Positions 52,697 to 61,508 of a stretch of 64,000 bases of DNA are shown piece by piece. Each line of letters begins with the position of its first letter. Position 1 is the stretch's first letter. Location of the stretch: positions 22,515-86,514 of the forward strand of contig NZ_LDES01000109.1 in NCBI RefSeq assembly GCF_001015195.1, written 5' to 3'. The translations under genes and the position numbers were made by a program. Source of the stretch: Sphingomonas sp. Y57 (lineage in GTDB: Bacteria > Pseudomonadota > Alphaproteobacteria > Sphingomonadales > Sphingomonadaceae). The notes under the pieces were generated by a model, which made no database searches, was not told the DNA's origin, and was given only the letters and a program-made list of their open reading frames with translations.

Positions 52697-52921
52697 TTAC
52701 TTGACGATGTAGGGAAGCAGCCCGATGTGACGGGCGCGCTTGATCGCCTGGGCGAGTTCACGCTGCTTCTTGGCGGACACCGCGGTGATGCGGCTCGGGA
52801 CGATCTTGCCACGCTCGGACACGAAGCCCTGGAGCAGACGGACGTCCTTATAATCGATCTTGGGAGCATCCTTCGCGGAGAAGGGGCAGCTCTTGCGGCG
52901 GCGGAAAAATGCGCGTGCCAT
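52697..52921 (-). CDS. rpsR: 30S ribosomal protein S18
   Basis: A 74-residue primary or secondary binder in the small-subunit platform, pairing with S6. It starts [15 protein letters not shown] and contains [20 protein letters not shown] and [20 protein letters not shown], the standard family sequence. It lies 17 bases after rpsF and 18 bases before rplI. The CPF near the N-terminus is the usual single Cys. Confidence 0.98.
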   Translation of the reverse strand: MARAFFRRRKSCPFSAKDAPKIDYKDVRLLQGFVSERGKIVPSRITAVSAKKQRELAQAIKRARHIGLLPYIVK

Positions 52922-52938
52922 GATGTTCTATCCCTTCC

Positions 52939-53367
52939 TTACGCGACTTCGCGGTCTTCGCGACGGGGACGGTCGCCCCGATCACCACGATCCCCGCGGT
53001 CACCCCGATCGCCACGGCCGTCACGACGGCCGTCGCGGTCACGCTCGCCACGACGCATCATCGCGGACGGGCCCTGCTCGTGCTCGTCGACGCGGATCGT
53101 CATGTAGCGGATGACGTCTTCGTTGATGGCGGTCTGGCGCTCCAGCTCGGCCACGACGCCGGCGGGGGCGTCGATGTGGAGCATGACGTAATGCGCCTTG
53201 CGGTTCTTCGCGATGCGATAGGCCAGGCTGCGCAGGCCCCAGGTCTCGGTCTTGGTGACCTTGCCCTGATTCTCTTCGACGATCTTGGTGGCGGCTTCCG
53301 CCAGCGCGTCGACCTGGGCCTGGGCCAGATCCTGGCGCGCGAGAAACACATGCTCGTAAAGAGCCAT
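52939..53367 (-). CDS. rpsF: 30S ribosomal protein S6 with Arg/Gly/Asp-repeat tail
   Basis: A 142-residue S6 protein. The core (1-100) has [40 protein letters not shown] and [15 protein letters not shown]. The C-terminal 40 residues form a low-complexity tail with repeated GDR units ([16 protein letters not shown] type), coded by an imperfect tandem repeat at about 52965-53050. The tail replaces the acidic extension found in E. coli S6. The ATG at 53367 is the family start; the frame extends upstream only as a shadow. It is the first gene of the operon and is divergent from fabD with a 222-base gap. Confidence 0.97.
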   Translation of the reverse strand: MALYEHVFLARQDLAQAQVDALAEAATKIVEENQGKVTKTETWGLRSLAYRIAKNRKAHYVMLHIDAPAGVVAELERQTAINEDVIRYMTIRVDEHEQGPSAMMRRGERDRDGRRDGRGDRGDRGDRGDRGDRPRREDREVA

Positions 53368-53589
53368 GTTCGCGTCTTCCTTCTCTTGCCGATCGCTGAC
53401 GCCGTGCCCATCACGACGCCCCTCCGGCTGTCTTCCAAAAGCAAGCAGGGGTGGAGAGACAGGCTCCCACCCCGGCTGGCGCGGCCTATGGCCCAATCGG
53501 CCTGCGAAAGCAACCCCCGCCGCCATCGGGCTTGCCTAAGCGGCCTCATTTTCCTAGGGCCGCTCGCCGGAGACCGAGGGGAACCGTCA

Positions 53590-54525
53590 ATGCGCGCATT
53601 CATCTTTCCGGGACAGGGCAGCCAGGCTGTCGGGATGGGCCAGGCACTGGCCGACGCGAGCGCGGTCGCGCGCGAAGTGTTCCAGGAGGTGGACGACGCG
53701 CTCAGCCAGAACCTGTTCAAGCTGATGATCGAAGGGCCGGCGGACGAGCTGACCCTGACCGAGAACGCCCAGCCTGCGATCATGGCCAACGCCGTTGCCA
53801 CCCTTCGCGTGCTGCAGAAGGAAGGCGGGATCAGCCTGGCCGACAAGGCCGCTTTCGTCGCCGGGCACAGCCTGGGCGAATATACCGCGCTGTGCGCCGC
53901 CGAGGCGATCGACCTCGCCACCACCGCCCGGCTGCTCAAGCTGCGCGGCCGGTCGATGCAGGCCGCGGTTCCGGTCGGAGTCGGGGCGATGGCGGTATTC
54001 CTCGGCCTGGACTTCGAGGGCGCCAAGGCCGTCGCCGAGGAAGCGGCGCAGGGCGAAGTCTGTCAGGCGGCGAATGATAACAGCAATCGCCAGGTCGTCG
54101 TCTCGGGCCACAAGGATGCGGTCGAGCGCGCGATCGAGATCGCCAAGGCGAAGGGCGCGCGGCGCGCAATGTTGCTGCCCGTCTCCGCGCCGTTCCACTG
54201 TTCGCTGATGCAGCCCGCCGCCGATGCGATGGCCGAGGCGCTGGGCAAGACGGCGGTGCAGGCGCCGCTGGTGCCGGTCTACGCCAATGTCCTGGCCGCG
54301 CCGGTGGCCGATCCGGCGGAGATCGTCCGTCTCCTGGTCGAGCAGGTGACCGGCACGGTCCGCTGGCGTGAGAGTGTCGCCGCCATGGCCGCCGCCGGTG
54401 TCGAACAGTTCGTCGAACTGGGCGGCAAGGTCGTCGGCCCCATGGTCAAGGACATCACCGACAAGGCGACCGCCACCAGCGTCGTCACCATGGCCGATAT
54501 CGAGGCGCTGGCGGCTTCGCTATAG
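53590..54525 (+). CDS. fabD: Malonyl-CoA-acyl carrier protein transacylase
   Basis: Loads malonyl groups onto acyl carrier protein for fatty acid synthesis. The 311-residue protein has FIFPGQGSQAVGMG, the nucleophile elbow GHSLGEYTALCAAEA, and the His in PVSAPFHCSLMQPAA, with the conserved Arg in LLKLRGRSMQ. Start at ATG 53590; the frame extends upstream without family sequence. It leads fabG after a 43-base gap. The 222-base region in front, shared with rpsF on the other strand, holds both promoters; I see no FadR- or FabT-type operator in it. Confidence 0.97.
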   Translation: MRAFIFPGQGSQAVGMGQALADASAVAREVFQEVDDALSQNLFKLMIEGPADELTLTENAQPAIMANAVATLRVLQKEGGISLADKAAFVAGHSLGEYTALCAAEAIDLATTARLLKLRGRSMQAAVPVGVGAMAVFLGLDFEGAKAVAEEAAQGEVCQAANDNSNRQVVVSGHKDAVERAIEIAKAKGARRAMLLPVSAPFHCSLMQPAADAMAEALGKTAVQAPLVPVYANVLAAPVADPAEIVRLLVEQVTGTVRWRESVAAMAAAGVEQFVELGGKVVGPMVKDITDKATATSVVTMADIEALAASL

Positions 54526-54568
54526 CATTGACGTCATGCCGGCGGATGACGCTGGGAGGAGAATGCGA

Positions 54569-55309
54569 ATGTTCGATCTTTCAGGGATGACCGCGCTGGT
54601 GACGGGCGCCTCGGGCGGAATCGGCTCGGCGATCGCCACGGCGCTGGTCCGGCAGGGCGCGAAGGTCGCGCTGTCGGGCACGCGCGAGGATGCGCTGAAG
54701 GCGGTGGCGGCGCAGATCGGCGGCGAGACCGTGATCCTGCCGTGCAACCTGGGCGACGCGGAGGCGGTCGACGGCCTGATCCCGCGCGCGGTCGAGGCGC
54801 TTGGCGGGAAGCTCGACATCCTCGTCAACAATGCCGGCGTCACCCGCGACAATCTGATCATGCGGATGAAGGACGAGGAGTGGGATCAGGTGATCTCGGT
54901 CAACCTCGAGGCGGCCTTCCGCCTGATCCGCGCCGCCGCCAAGCCGATGATGAAGGCGCGCTTCGGCCGCGTCATCACGATCACCTCGATCGTCGGCACC
55001 ACCGGCAATCCGGGCCAGGCCAACTATGCCGCGTCGAAGGCCGGCCTGGTTGGCATGTCGAAGGCGCTGGCGCAGGAACTCGCCAGCCGCAACATCACCG
55101 TCAACTGCGTCGCCCCCGGCTTCATCGCATCGGCGATGACCGACGTGCTGGCGGATGCGCAGAAGGAAGCCCTGTTGGGCAAGATTCCGGCCGGCAAGCT
55201 GGGCGAGGGTGGCGACATCGCCGCGGCCGTCGTCTATCTGGCCAGCCAGGAGGCATCCTATGTCACCGGCCAGACGCTGCACGTGAATGGCGGCATGGCG
55301 ATGATCTGA
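54569..55309 (+). CDS. fabG: 3-oxoacyl-ACP reductase
   Basis: Reduces beta-ketoacyl-ACP with NADPH. The 246-residue short-chain dehydrogenase has ALVTGASGGIGSAIATAL (nucleotide loop), ILVNNAGVTRDN, the catalytic Ser in ITITSIVG, the Tyr and Lys in NYAASKAGLVGMSKAL, and the C-terminal YVTGQTLHVNGGMAM. ATG 54569 lies 8 bases after GGGAGGA; the ATG at 54563 is too close to it. It is followed by acpP after 107 bases. Confidence 0.97.
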   Translation: MFDLSGMTALVTGASGGIGSAIATALVRQGAKVALSGTREDALKAVAAQIGGETVILPCNLGDAEAVDGLIPRAVEALGGKLDILVNNAGVTRDNLIMRMKDEEWDQVISVNLEAAFRLIRAAAKPMMKARFGRVITITSIVGTTGNPGQANYAASKAGLVGMSKALAQELASRNITVNCVAPGFIASAMTDVLADAQKEALLGKIPAGKLGEGGDIAAAVVYLASQEASYVTGQTLHVNGGMAMI

Positions 55310-55416
55310 TGATATTGCGGTTGCGCCTGGCGCTTCCCACGTCATCAAAGCATGCTTGCAAGCAATCCTCGCCCTCGTTAGGGCAGGCGACAGAAACCCT
55401 AAGGAAGGTTTAGAAC

Positions 55417-55653
55417 ATGAGCGAGACCGCCGAGCGCGTTAAGAAGATCGTTGTCGAGCATCTGGGCGTCGAGGCCGAGAAGGTCACCGAAGAAGCCAGC
55501 TTCATCGACGATCTGGGCGCGGACAGCCTCGACATCGTCGAGCTGGTGATGGCCTTCGAAGAAGAATTCGGCGTCGAGATCCCCGACGATGCGGCCGAGA
55601 AGATCGCGACCGTCAAGGACGCCATCAGCTATATCGAGAGCCACAAGGGCTGA
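55417..55653 (+). CDS. acpP: Acyl carrier protein
   Basis: A 78-residue acidic helical protein that carries the growing acyl chain on phosphopantetheine. The attachment serine is in [19 protein letters not shown], at about residue 37, and the helix after it ([15 protein letters not shown]) matches the family. An AAGGAAGG lies a few bases before the ATG at 55417, a strong ribosome binding site that fits a highly expressed gene. A 107-base gap from fabG gives room for its own promoter. Confidence 0.98.
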   Translation: MSETAERVKKIVVEHLGVEAEKVTEEASFIDDLGADSLDIVELVMAFEEEFGVEIPDDAAEKIATVKDAISYIESHKG

Positions 55654-55787
55654 TCGCTCCACCCGCCGGCCGTTGATCGACCGGGGCAGGTGACCGAGCC
55701 GAGGCTTATCAGCGGCTCCCCGACCCCGGGCAATCCGATGGGACGGGGGGCCGTTTTGCCGTTCAAGAAGAATTTCAGGAGAATGCC

Positions 55788-57053
55788 ATGCGTCGCGTGG
55801 TCGTAACTGGATTGGGCCTTGTCACGCCGCTCGGCGCAGACGTCGAGACCGCCTGGGCCAACATCATCGCCGGCAAGTCGGGCGCGGGACGTATCACCCG
55901 CTTCGATCCGAGCGACCAGGCCTGCACGATCGCGTGCGAGGTCAAGCCCGCCGATCATCCCTATGGCTTCGATCCCGGCAAGCGCGTCGACCACAAGGTC
56001 CAGCGGCAGGTCGATCCGTTCATCATCTACGGCATCGATGCCGCCGGCCAGGCGCTCGAGGATGCCGGCCTGACCGAGATGAGCGAGGAGCAGAGCTACC
56101 GCGCGGGCCTGTCGATCGGCTCGGGCATCGGCGGCCTGCCGGGCATAGAGAGCGAATCGATCGTGCTGCACGAAAAGGGGCCCCGCCGGGTCAGCCCGCA
56201 CTTCGTCCACGGCCGGCTCATCAACCTGATCTCTGGCCAGGTCTCGATCAAATATGGCCTGCGCGGTCCGAATCACGCGGTCGTCACCGCCTGCTCGACC
56301 GGCGCACATGCGATCGGCGACGCCGCGCGGATGATCGCGATGGACGATGCCGACATCATGGTCGCGGGCGGCGCCGAGGGTGCGATCTGCCCGCTCGGCA
56401 TCGCCGGCTTCGCCCAGGCCCGGGCGCTGTCGACCGGCTACAACGATACGCCCGAAAAGGCGTCACGCCCCTATGACAAGGGCCGCGACGGCTTCGTGAT
56501 GGGCGAGGGCGCGGGTATCGTCGTGCTCGAGGAATATGAGCATGCCAAGGCGCGCGGCGCGAAAATCTATGCCGAGGTGATCGGCTATGGCCTTTCGGGC
56601 GACGCCTATCACGTCACCGCGCCGCACCCCGAGGGCTCGGGCGCCTATCGCTCGATGGCGATGGCGCTCAAGAAGTCCGGGCTGCAGCCGTCGGACATCG
56701 ACTATATCAACGCCCACGGCACCTCGACCCCGCTCGGCGACGAGCTGGAGGCGGGCGCCGTCCGCCGCCTGTTCGGCGACGCTCTCAAGACCGTGTCGAT
56801 GAGTTCGACCAAGTCGGCGATCGGGCATCTGCTCGGCGGCGCCGGCGCCGTCGAATCGATCTTCTGCATCCTCGCGATGCGCGACCAGATCGTCCCGCCG
56901 ACCCTGAACCTCGATAATCCGAGCGACGGACTGGAGGATTTCGATCTGGTTCCGCTGAAGGCGAAGAAGCGTTCGGTCCGTGCGGTGCTCAACAACAGCT
57001 TCGGCTTCGGTGGCACCAACGCCAGCGTCATCATGCGCAAGCTCGAGGATTGA
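55788..57053 (+). CDS. fabF: 3-oxoacyl-ACP synthase II
   Basis: Elongates fatty acids by condensing malonyl-ACP with acyl-ACP. The 421-residue protein has MRRVVVTGLGLVTPLGADVE, the catalytic Cys in AVVTACSTGAHAIGDA, and the two active-site histidines in YINAHGTSTPLGD and TKSAIGHLLGGAGA. The C-terminal NNSFGFGGTNASVIMR is standard. ATG 55788 follows CAGGAG. Together with fabD, fabG and acpP it makes the usual fab cluster; fabH is not here. mltG begins 23 bases after it. Confidence 0.98.
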   Translation: MRRVVVTGLGLVTPLGADVETAWANIIAGKSGAGRITRFDPSDQACTIACEVKPADHPYGFDPGKRVDHKVQRQVDPFIIYGIDAAGQALEDAGLTEMSEEQSYRAGLSIGSGIGGLPGIESESIVLHEKGPRRVSPHFVHGRLINLISGQVSIKYGLRGPNHAVVTACSTGAHAIGDAARMIAMDDADIMVAGGAEGAICPLGIAGFAQARALSTGYNDTPEKASRPYDKGRDGFVMGEGAGIVVLEEYEHAKARGAKIYAEVIGYGLSGDAYHVTAPHPEGSGAYRSMAMALKKSGLQPSDIDYINAHGTSTPLGDELEAGAVRRLFGDALKTVSMSSTKSAIGHLLGGAGAVESIFCILAMRDQIVPPTLNLDNPSDGLEDFDLVPLKAKKRSVRAVLNNSFGFGGTNASVIMRKLED

Positions 57054-57076
57054 GCCGCCGCCGTAGGAGGCCGTCG

Positions 57077-58048
57077 ATGTTCCGCCGCCTGATCGCGTTG
57101 ATTCTCATCCTCGCACTGGTCGGTGGCGGGGCGGCTCTATGGATATCGCGCGACTGGTGGGGCGAAGGTCCGCTCCAGAAGCCGGCCAGCATCCAGGTGA
57201 GGAAAGGCGATACGCTCGCCTCCGCGGCGCGCACTCTGGAGAAGGCGGGGGCGATCCGCTCGACCACCAACTTCCTGCGCTTCGCCCGCCGCTTCGGTTC
57301 GAAGGACCCGGTGCGCGCGGGCGAGTTCGAGATTCCGGCGCGTGCGAGCGGCGCCGAGATTCTCGACCTGCTCCAGCACGGAAAGCCGGTCCAGCACCTC
57401 GTCACCATCCCCGAGGGGATGCCGTCGATTCTGGTCCAGGAGCGGCTGATGGCCGAACCACAGCTCACAGGGACGATCGACGTGCCGGCCGAGGGATCCG
57501 TCCTGCCGGACAGCTACAGCTTCGAGGCGGGCGAGCCGCGCGCGGCGGTGCTCGCGCGGATGCAGGCGGCGATGCGCAAGGCGCTCGACGACGCCTGGGC
57601 GGCCCGCAAGCCCACCACGGTGGTCACCAGCAAGCGTGAGGCGCTGATCCTGGCATCGATCGTCGAGAAGGAGACCGCGGTCGCTTCCGAACGGCCGATG
57701 GTCGCGGCGGTCTATTCGAACCGTATCCGTGAAGGGATGAAATTGCAGGCCGATCCGACGGTGATCTACCCCATCACCAAGGGCAAGCCGCTCGGCCGCC
57801 GCATCCGCCTGTCGGAGCTTCGCGCGGTCAACGGCTACAACACCTATGCATCGGCCGGCCTGCCCGAAGGGCCGATCGCCAACCCAAGCAAGGCTGCGAT
57901 CGAGGCGGTGCTCGATCCGGCGAAGAGCCCGGCGCTCTACTTCGTCGCGGACGGGAAGGGCGGCCATGTCTTCGCCAACACGCTCGCCGAGCATAACGCC
58001 AACGTCCAGCGCTTCTACGCCATCCGCCGCGCCAGGGGCGAGATGTAA
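57077..58048 (+). CDS. mltG: Endolytic murein transglycosylase MltG
   Basis: Cleaves nascent glycan strands inside the chain, acting as a terminase of peptidoglycan synthesis. The 323-residue protein has one N-terminal anchor (LIALILILALVGGGAALWIS), a LysM-like segment (IQVRKGDTLASAARTLEKAG), and the YceG domain with the catalytic Glu in LILASIVEKETAVASERPMV and the AVYSNRIREGMKLQADPTVI and NTYASAGLPEGPIANPS segments. Start at ATG 57077, 6 bases after TAGGAGG. It follows fabF, the usual order in many bacteria. Confidence 0.96.
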   Translation: MFRRLIALILILALVGGGAALWISRDWWGEGPLQKPASIQVRKGDTLASAARTLEKAGAIRSTTNFLRFARRFGSKDPVRAGEFEIPARASGAEILDLLQHGKPVQHLVTIPEGMPSILVQERLMAEPQLTGTIDVPAEGSVLPDSYSFEAGEPRAAVLARMQAAMRKALDDAWAARKPTTVVTSKREALILASIVEKETAVASERPMVAAVYSNRIREGMKLQADPTVIYPITKGKPLGRRIRLSELRAVNGYNTYASAGLPEGPIANPSKAAIEAVLDPAKSPALYFVADGKGGHVFANTLAEHNANVQRFYAIRRARGEM

Positions 58049-58055
58049 CGACTGA

Positions 58056-58083
58056 CGTCACCCCAGCGAAGGCTGGGATGACG
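58056..58083. repeat. Dispersed palindromic element, copy 8 (short form)
   Basis: A compact version: CGTCACCCCAGCGAAGGCTGGGATGACG, in which the two ends meet in one hairpin without a spacer. It lies between the convergent mltG and the four-helix protein gene, 8 bases after the mltG stop. Confidence 0.75.
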
Positions 58084-58101
58084 GTTAAGGGGCTCTCAGC
58101 C

Positions 58102-58545
58102 TCAGCGCAGCCAGCCGCGCTTCTTGGCCCAGCCGGCGAACCAGAGCTCGAAGATTGCGATCAGGATGATGACGGCCGGAAAGACCGCCGCGCCCCAGCC
58201 CATCAGCTCCTGAATTTTCGCGACCAGAAAGCTGTGCCCGAATTGGACGAATACCGCGATCACCGAGATCAGGTAGAGCGGCTGCGCCCAGTTGCGCCGC
58301 GCCAGCAACGCGGCCGAGCCGAGCGTCCCGCTCCAGACGGCGATCCCGTAGACCCACCATAGCCAACCGGGCATGCCCTTGATGCAGTCGGCCGCGAGCT
58401 TGCCCATCTCGGCGACCATCTTCTCATAGGGCGTGGTGAGCTGGCTGTAGAAGGCGAAGATACCTGCCACGCCCCAGAGCAGCAACGCGGCGCCGAGAAC
58501 CCAGTACCAGGTGGGAACGCCCTTTGTTTCCGCAGTCTCGTTCAT
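58102..58545 (-). CDS. Four-helix membrane protein, tandem copy A
   Basis: A 147-residue integral membrane protein with four hydrophobic helices. Features are PTWYWVLGAALLLWGVAGIF, a short loop with a TTPYEKMVAEMGKL segment, WWVYGIAVWSGTLGSAALLA, and a basic C-terminus ending KKRGWLR. The following gene on the same strand has the same plan, including WYWV at the start of helix 1 and a TTP-x-(E/D)-K loop, so they are paralogues. Similar sphingomonad proteins are loosely labelled sugar transporter, without evidence. ATG 58545 or 58548 follows GGGGAGAAGG. Confidence 0.75.
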   Translation of the reverse strand: MNETAETKGVPTWYWVLGAALLLWGVAGIFAFYSQLTTPYEKMVAEMGKLAADCIKGMPGWLWWVYGIAVWSGTLGSAALLARRNWAQPLYLISVIAVFVQFGHSFLVAKIQELMGWGAAVFPAVIILIAIFELWFAGWAKKRGWLR

Positions 58546-58626
58546 CATCCTTCTCCCCTGCAATGATCGACCCATTGTCCTGACGACGGACGGGCAGGCC
58601 CCGATCCGACAGGGCGCGGTGGAAAA

Positions 58627-59043
58627 TCAGCCCAGCAAGCCCTGCGTCTTGGCCCAGCAGGCGAACGCGATCTGGGCGACAGCGACCAATGCGATCACCG
58701 CGGGAAAGGCGAGCGAGCCGGCGCCCAGCTTCGACGCGCCCTTGTAGACGCCGAAGAACCAGCCGAACTGGATGATGACGCCGACCAGCGAGGCGACGAA
58801 CAGCGGGCCGGCGGCGGCGCAGCGGCACAACAGCGCTATCGCGCCGAGCAGGCCGGCGCCGACCGCGACGACATAGGCGGCCTTCGCCGTTGCGGGCATC
58901 GCCATCCAGGCCTCCCGCTGCGCCACGGGCATATTGGCGAGCTTGTCTGGCGTCGTTCGCATTTCGCTGAAGCAGGCGAAGCAGCCGATCGCGTTCCAGA
59001 CCAGCAGGATCGCCGATACCACCCAATACCAGACAGGCACCAT
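58627..59043 (-). CDS. Four-helix membrane protein, tandem copy B
   Basis: A 138-residue paralogue of copy A: VPVWYWVVSAILLVWNAIGC for helix 1, then a TTPDKLANM loop, AAYVVAVGAGLLGAIALLCR, a third helix in SLVGVIIQFGWFFGVY and a fourth near the C-terminus (FPAVIALVAVAQIAFACWA). Cys residues in helix 1 and helix 2 are not shared with copy A. It lies 19 bases after the Lrp gene and 81 bases before copy A, so the three could be one transcript. Function unknown. Confidence 0.75.
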   Translation of the reverse strand: MVPVWYWVVSAILLVWNAIGCFACFSEMRTTPDKLANMPVAQREAWMAMPATAKAAYVVAVGAGLLGAIALLCRCAAAGPLFVASLVGVIIQFGWFFGVYKGASKLGAGSLAFPAVIALVAVAQIAFACWAKTQGLLG

Positions 59044-59062
59044 CGCGATCCTCCCCTATCGC

Positions 59063-59587
59063 TCAGCGCGCGCGAGGATGCCCCTCTTTGGGCGTCATGA
59101 CAATGGGAAGGGGATCGCCGGCCCGCAGCGGATCGAAGCGGACGATCTCGCGCAGACTGACCAGCGTCTCGAAGCCGCGGATATTGTCGTCGGAGGCGAG
59201 CACCTCGTCGGCGAAGCGCTGATAGGCCTCGATCGACGGCACGCTGACCGTCACTAGGAAGTCGGTTCGCCCGGTGACGTTCCAGGCCCCGATCACCTCG
59301 GGCCGCTTCTCCAGCGCCTGGGCGAAGACCTGCTCGACCTTGAGGCCGCTCCGGGCCAGCTCAACCAGCACATGGATGGTGATCGCGGGCGCCAGCCGCG
59401 ACGGATCGATCAGCGCGACGTCGGCGACGATGACGCCGCCGCCGCGCAACCGCCGTAGCCGTCGGAGCACTGCGCTTTCCGATAGGCCCACCTGGTCGGC
59501 AACGGCACGCGCGGGCTGCTGATTGTCGCGGCGGACGATAGCGATGATTCGCTGGTCGAATTCGTCGAGTTCGAAGGAATCCGTCAT
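59063..59587 (-). CDS. Lrp/AsnC-family transcriptional regulator
   Basis: A 174-residue regulator. The N-terminal winged helix-turn-helix (ELDEFDQRIIAIVRRDNQQP, VGLSESAVLRRLRRLRGGGV) is followed by the RAM ligand domain (PAITIHVLVELARSGLKVEQ and NVTGRTDFLVTVSVPSIEAYQ), whose pattern binds amino acids. It is divergent from the RhtA-like exporter with an 83-base gap, the standard arrangement of an Lrp regulator with an amino-acid exporter, so it likely controls both that gene and the two membrane proteins downstream of itself. Confidence 0.92.
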   Translation of the reverse strand: MTDSFELDEFDQRIIAIVRRDNQQPARAVADQVGLSESAVLRRLRRLRGGGVIVADVALIDPSRLAPAITIHVLVELARSGLKVEQVFAQALEKRPEVIGAWNVTGRTDFLVTVSVPSIEAYQRFADEVLASDDNIRGFETLVSLREIVRFDPLRAGDPLPIVMTPKEGHPRAR

Positions 59588-59670
59588 TTAGTTTCTATCT
59601 TTGCCTGATTCCATCGTCAGATGACAGAAATCGCCGCACACCGCCAGCAGCCCTGGGCTAGATCGGCGGC

Positions 59671-60570
59671 ATGAGCAGCAGCCTCTCCGCCCGTCCGCGC
59701 TTCGACGTCCAGCTCGCCGCCGCCTATGCCGCGCTGATCGGTTCGATCACCGCCTTCTGCGTCGGCACCTCCTTCGCCAAGCGGCTCTTCCCGCTCGTCG
59801 GCGCCGAGGCGACCAGCGCCTATCGCGTCGGCTTCGCGGCGCTGATCCTGCTGACCGTCTGGCGGCCGTGGCGCGGGCGGATCAGCCGCGCCGACCTGCT
59901 CGCGACGATGCGCTACGGCGCGGCGATGGGGATGATGAACCTGTGCTTCTACATGGCGCTGCGGACCATTCCGCTCGGCCTTGCCATCGCCATCGAGTTC
60001 AGCGGGCCGCTCGCGGTGTCGCTGCTCCATGCGCGCCGCCCGGCCCATTTCGCGATGGTCGGGCTGGCCGTCGCGGGGCTCGCTTTGCTGCTGCCGATCC
60101 ACCCCGGCGATCACGGCCTCGACCCTGCCGGGATCATGTTCGCGCTGGGCGCGGGCCTATGCTGGGCGCTCTACATCCTGTTCGGCAAGCGGCTCGGCCA
60201 TCTTCCCGGCGGGCAATCGGTGTCGATCGGCATGGCCACGGCTGCGCTGATCGTCGTACCGATCGGCATCCATCAGGGCGGGCTCGCGCTGCTCGATCCG
60301 CGGCTGATGGCGCTCGGCCTCGGCGCGGCGATCCTGTCCAGCGCGATCCCCTATTCGCTCGAGATGGTCGCGCTCAAGCGGCTGTCGCACAACAGCTTCG
60401 GCGTCTTTCTCAGCCTCGAGCCCGCCGCTGGCGCGCTGGCCGGCGTCGCGCTGCTTGGCGAGCAGCTGACCGCGCTGCAATGGCTAGCGGTGATGCTGGT
60501 CGTCACGGCGTCGATCGGGACGATGCTGTTCGCGAAGCCGTCCGAAGCACCGCCGTCGGCGGGATCCTAG
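59671..60570 (+). CDS. EamA/RhtA-like amino acid exporter
   Basis: A 299-residue membrane protein with ten helices in two EamA repeats, as in drug/metabolite transporters. The RhtA signature is present: RTIPLGLAIAIEFSGPLAVSLL, and the second repeat has ILSSAIPYSLEMVALKRLS and FGVFLSLEPAAGALAGVALL. RhtA exports threonine and homoserine, but other amino acids are possible. ATG 59671 starts it. Divergent from the Lrp gene, and its stop overlaps the opposing argC stop by 4 bases (TAG shared on both strands as CTAG). Confidence 0.88.
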   Translation: MSSSLSARPRFDVQLAAAYAALIGSITAFCVGTSFAKRLFPLVGAEATSAYRVGFAALILLTVWRPWRGRISRADLLATMRYGAAMGMMNLCFYMALRTIPLGLAIAIEFSGPLAVSLLHARRPAHFAMVGLAVAGLALLLPIHPGDHGLDPAGIMFALGAGLCWALYILFGKRLGHLPGGQSVSIGMATAALIVVPIGIHQGGLALLDPRLMALGLGAAILSSAIPYSLEMVALKRLSHNSFGVFLSLEPAAGALAGVALLGEQLTALQWLAVMLVVTASIGTMLFAKPSEAPPSAGS

Positions 60571-61508
60571 AGGCGCAGCCCCTCGGTCTCGTTCAGACCG
60601 AGCGCGATGTTGAGGTTCTGGACCGCAGCCCCGGCCGCACCCTTGCCGAGATTGTCGAGCGCCGCGATCAGCCGTGCCTGGCCGGCCTTCTCGTCGGTGT
60701 GGACGAACAGCTCCAGCCGGTCGGTGCCGGCCGCCTGTTCGATCGTCAGCAGGGGCCGATCGTCGGTGGCGACCCGGACGATGCGGCTGCCGTCATAGGC
60801 GGTGGCGAGCAGCTCGCGGATCGTCGCGCCGGTCGGGCAGCCGGGCAGCAGGTGGAGATGCAGCGGCACCTCGACCAGCATGCCGCGATAGGTCTTCGCC
60901 ACCGAGGGCAGGAAGATCGGCGGATGGGCGAGGCCCGCGCGCTTCTGCATCTCGGGCACATGCTTGTGGCCGAGGTTGAGCGCATAGGCGCGGAACGCGG
61001 TGTCGGTCGCGTCGGGCGAGGCGGGGTCCTCGAACATCGCGATCATCGACTTGCCGCCGCCCGAATAGCCCGAGACGGCGTTGACCGAGAGCGGCGTGTC
61101 GGCGGGCAGCAGCCCGGCGCGGACCAGCGGGCGGACGAGTGCCAGGAAGCCGGTCGGATAGCAGCCGGGGTTGGAGATACGGGTCGCGCCCGCCAGCGTC
61201 TCGCGCTGGCCCGGATCGAGTTCGGCGAAGCCATAGGCCCAGTCGGCGGCGGTGCGATGCGCGGTCGATGCGTCGATCACGCGGACCGCCGGATTGGCGA
61301 TCAGCGACACCGCCTCGCGCGCCGCGTCGTCGGGCAGGCACAGCACCACCGCGTCGGCGGCGTTGAGCGCTTCGGCGCGCGCGGCCGGGTCCTTGCGCCG
61401 CTCCTCGGCGACGGCGATCAGTTCGATGTCGGCCCGGCCCGCGAGCCGGTCGCGGATTTCGAGGCCGGTGGTGCCGGCGGCACCGTCGATGAAGACCTTG
61501 GCGGTCAT
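60567..61508 (-). CDS. argC: N-acetyl-gamma-glutamyl-phosphate reductase, type 2
   Basis: Reduces the acyl phosphate in arginine synthesis. The 313-residue protein is the short type 2 form: it starts KVFIDGAAGTTGLEIRDRL with the dinucleotide loop, has IDASTAHRTAADWAYGFAEL, the catalytic Cys in RISNPGCYPTGFLAL, the GYSGGGKSMI segment and a His in LNLGHKHVPEMQ. ATG 61508 overlaps the stop of the NlpC/P60 gene upstream on the same strand (ATGA), so the two are coupled. Other arg genes are not in the window. Confidence 0.95.
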   Translation of the reverse strand: MTAKVFIDGAAGTTGLEIRDRLAGRADIELIAVAEERRKDPAARAEALNAADAVVLCLPDDAAREAVSLIANPAVRVIDASTAHRTAADWAYGFAELDPGQRETLAGATRISNPGCYPTGFLALVRPLVRAGLLPADTPLSVNAVSGYSGGGKSMIAMFEDPASPDATDTAFRAYALNLGHKHVPEMQKRAGLAHPPIFLPSVAKTYRGMLVEVPLHLHLLPGCPTGATIRELLATAYDGSRIVRVATDDRPLLTIEQAAGTDRLELFVHTDEKAGQARLIAALDNLGKGAAGAAVQNLNIALGLNETEGLRL

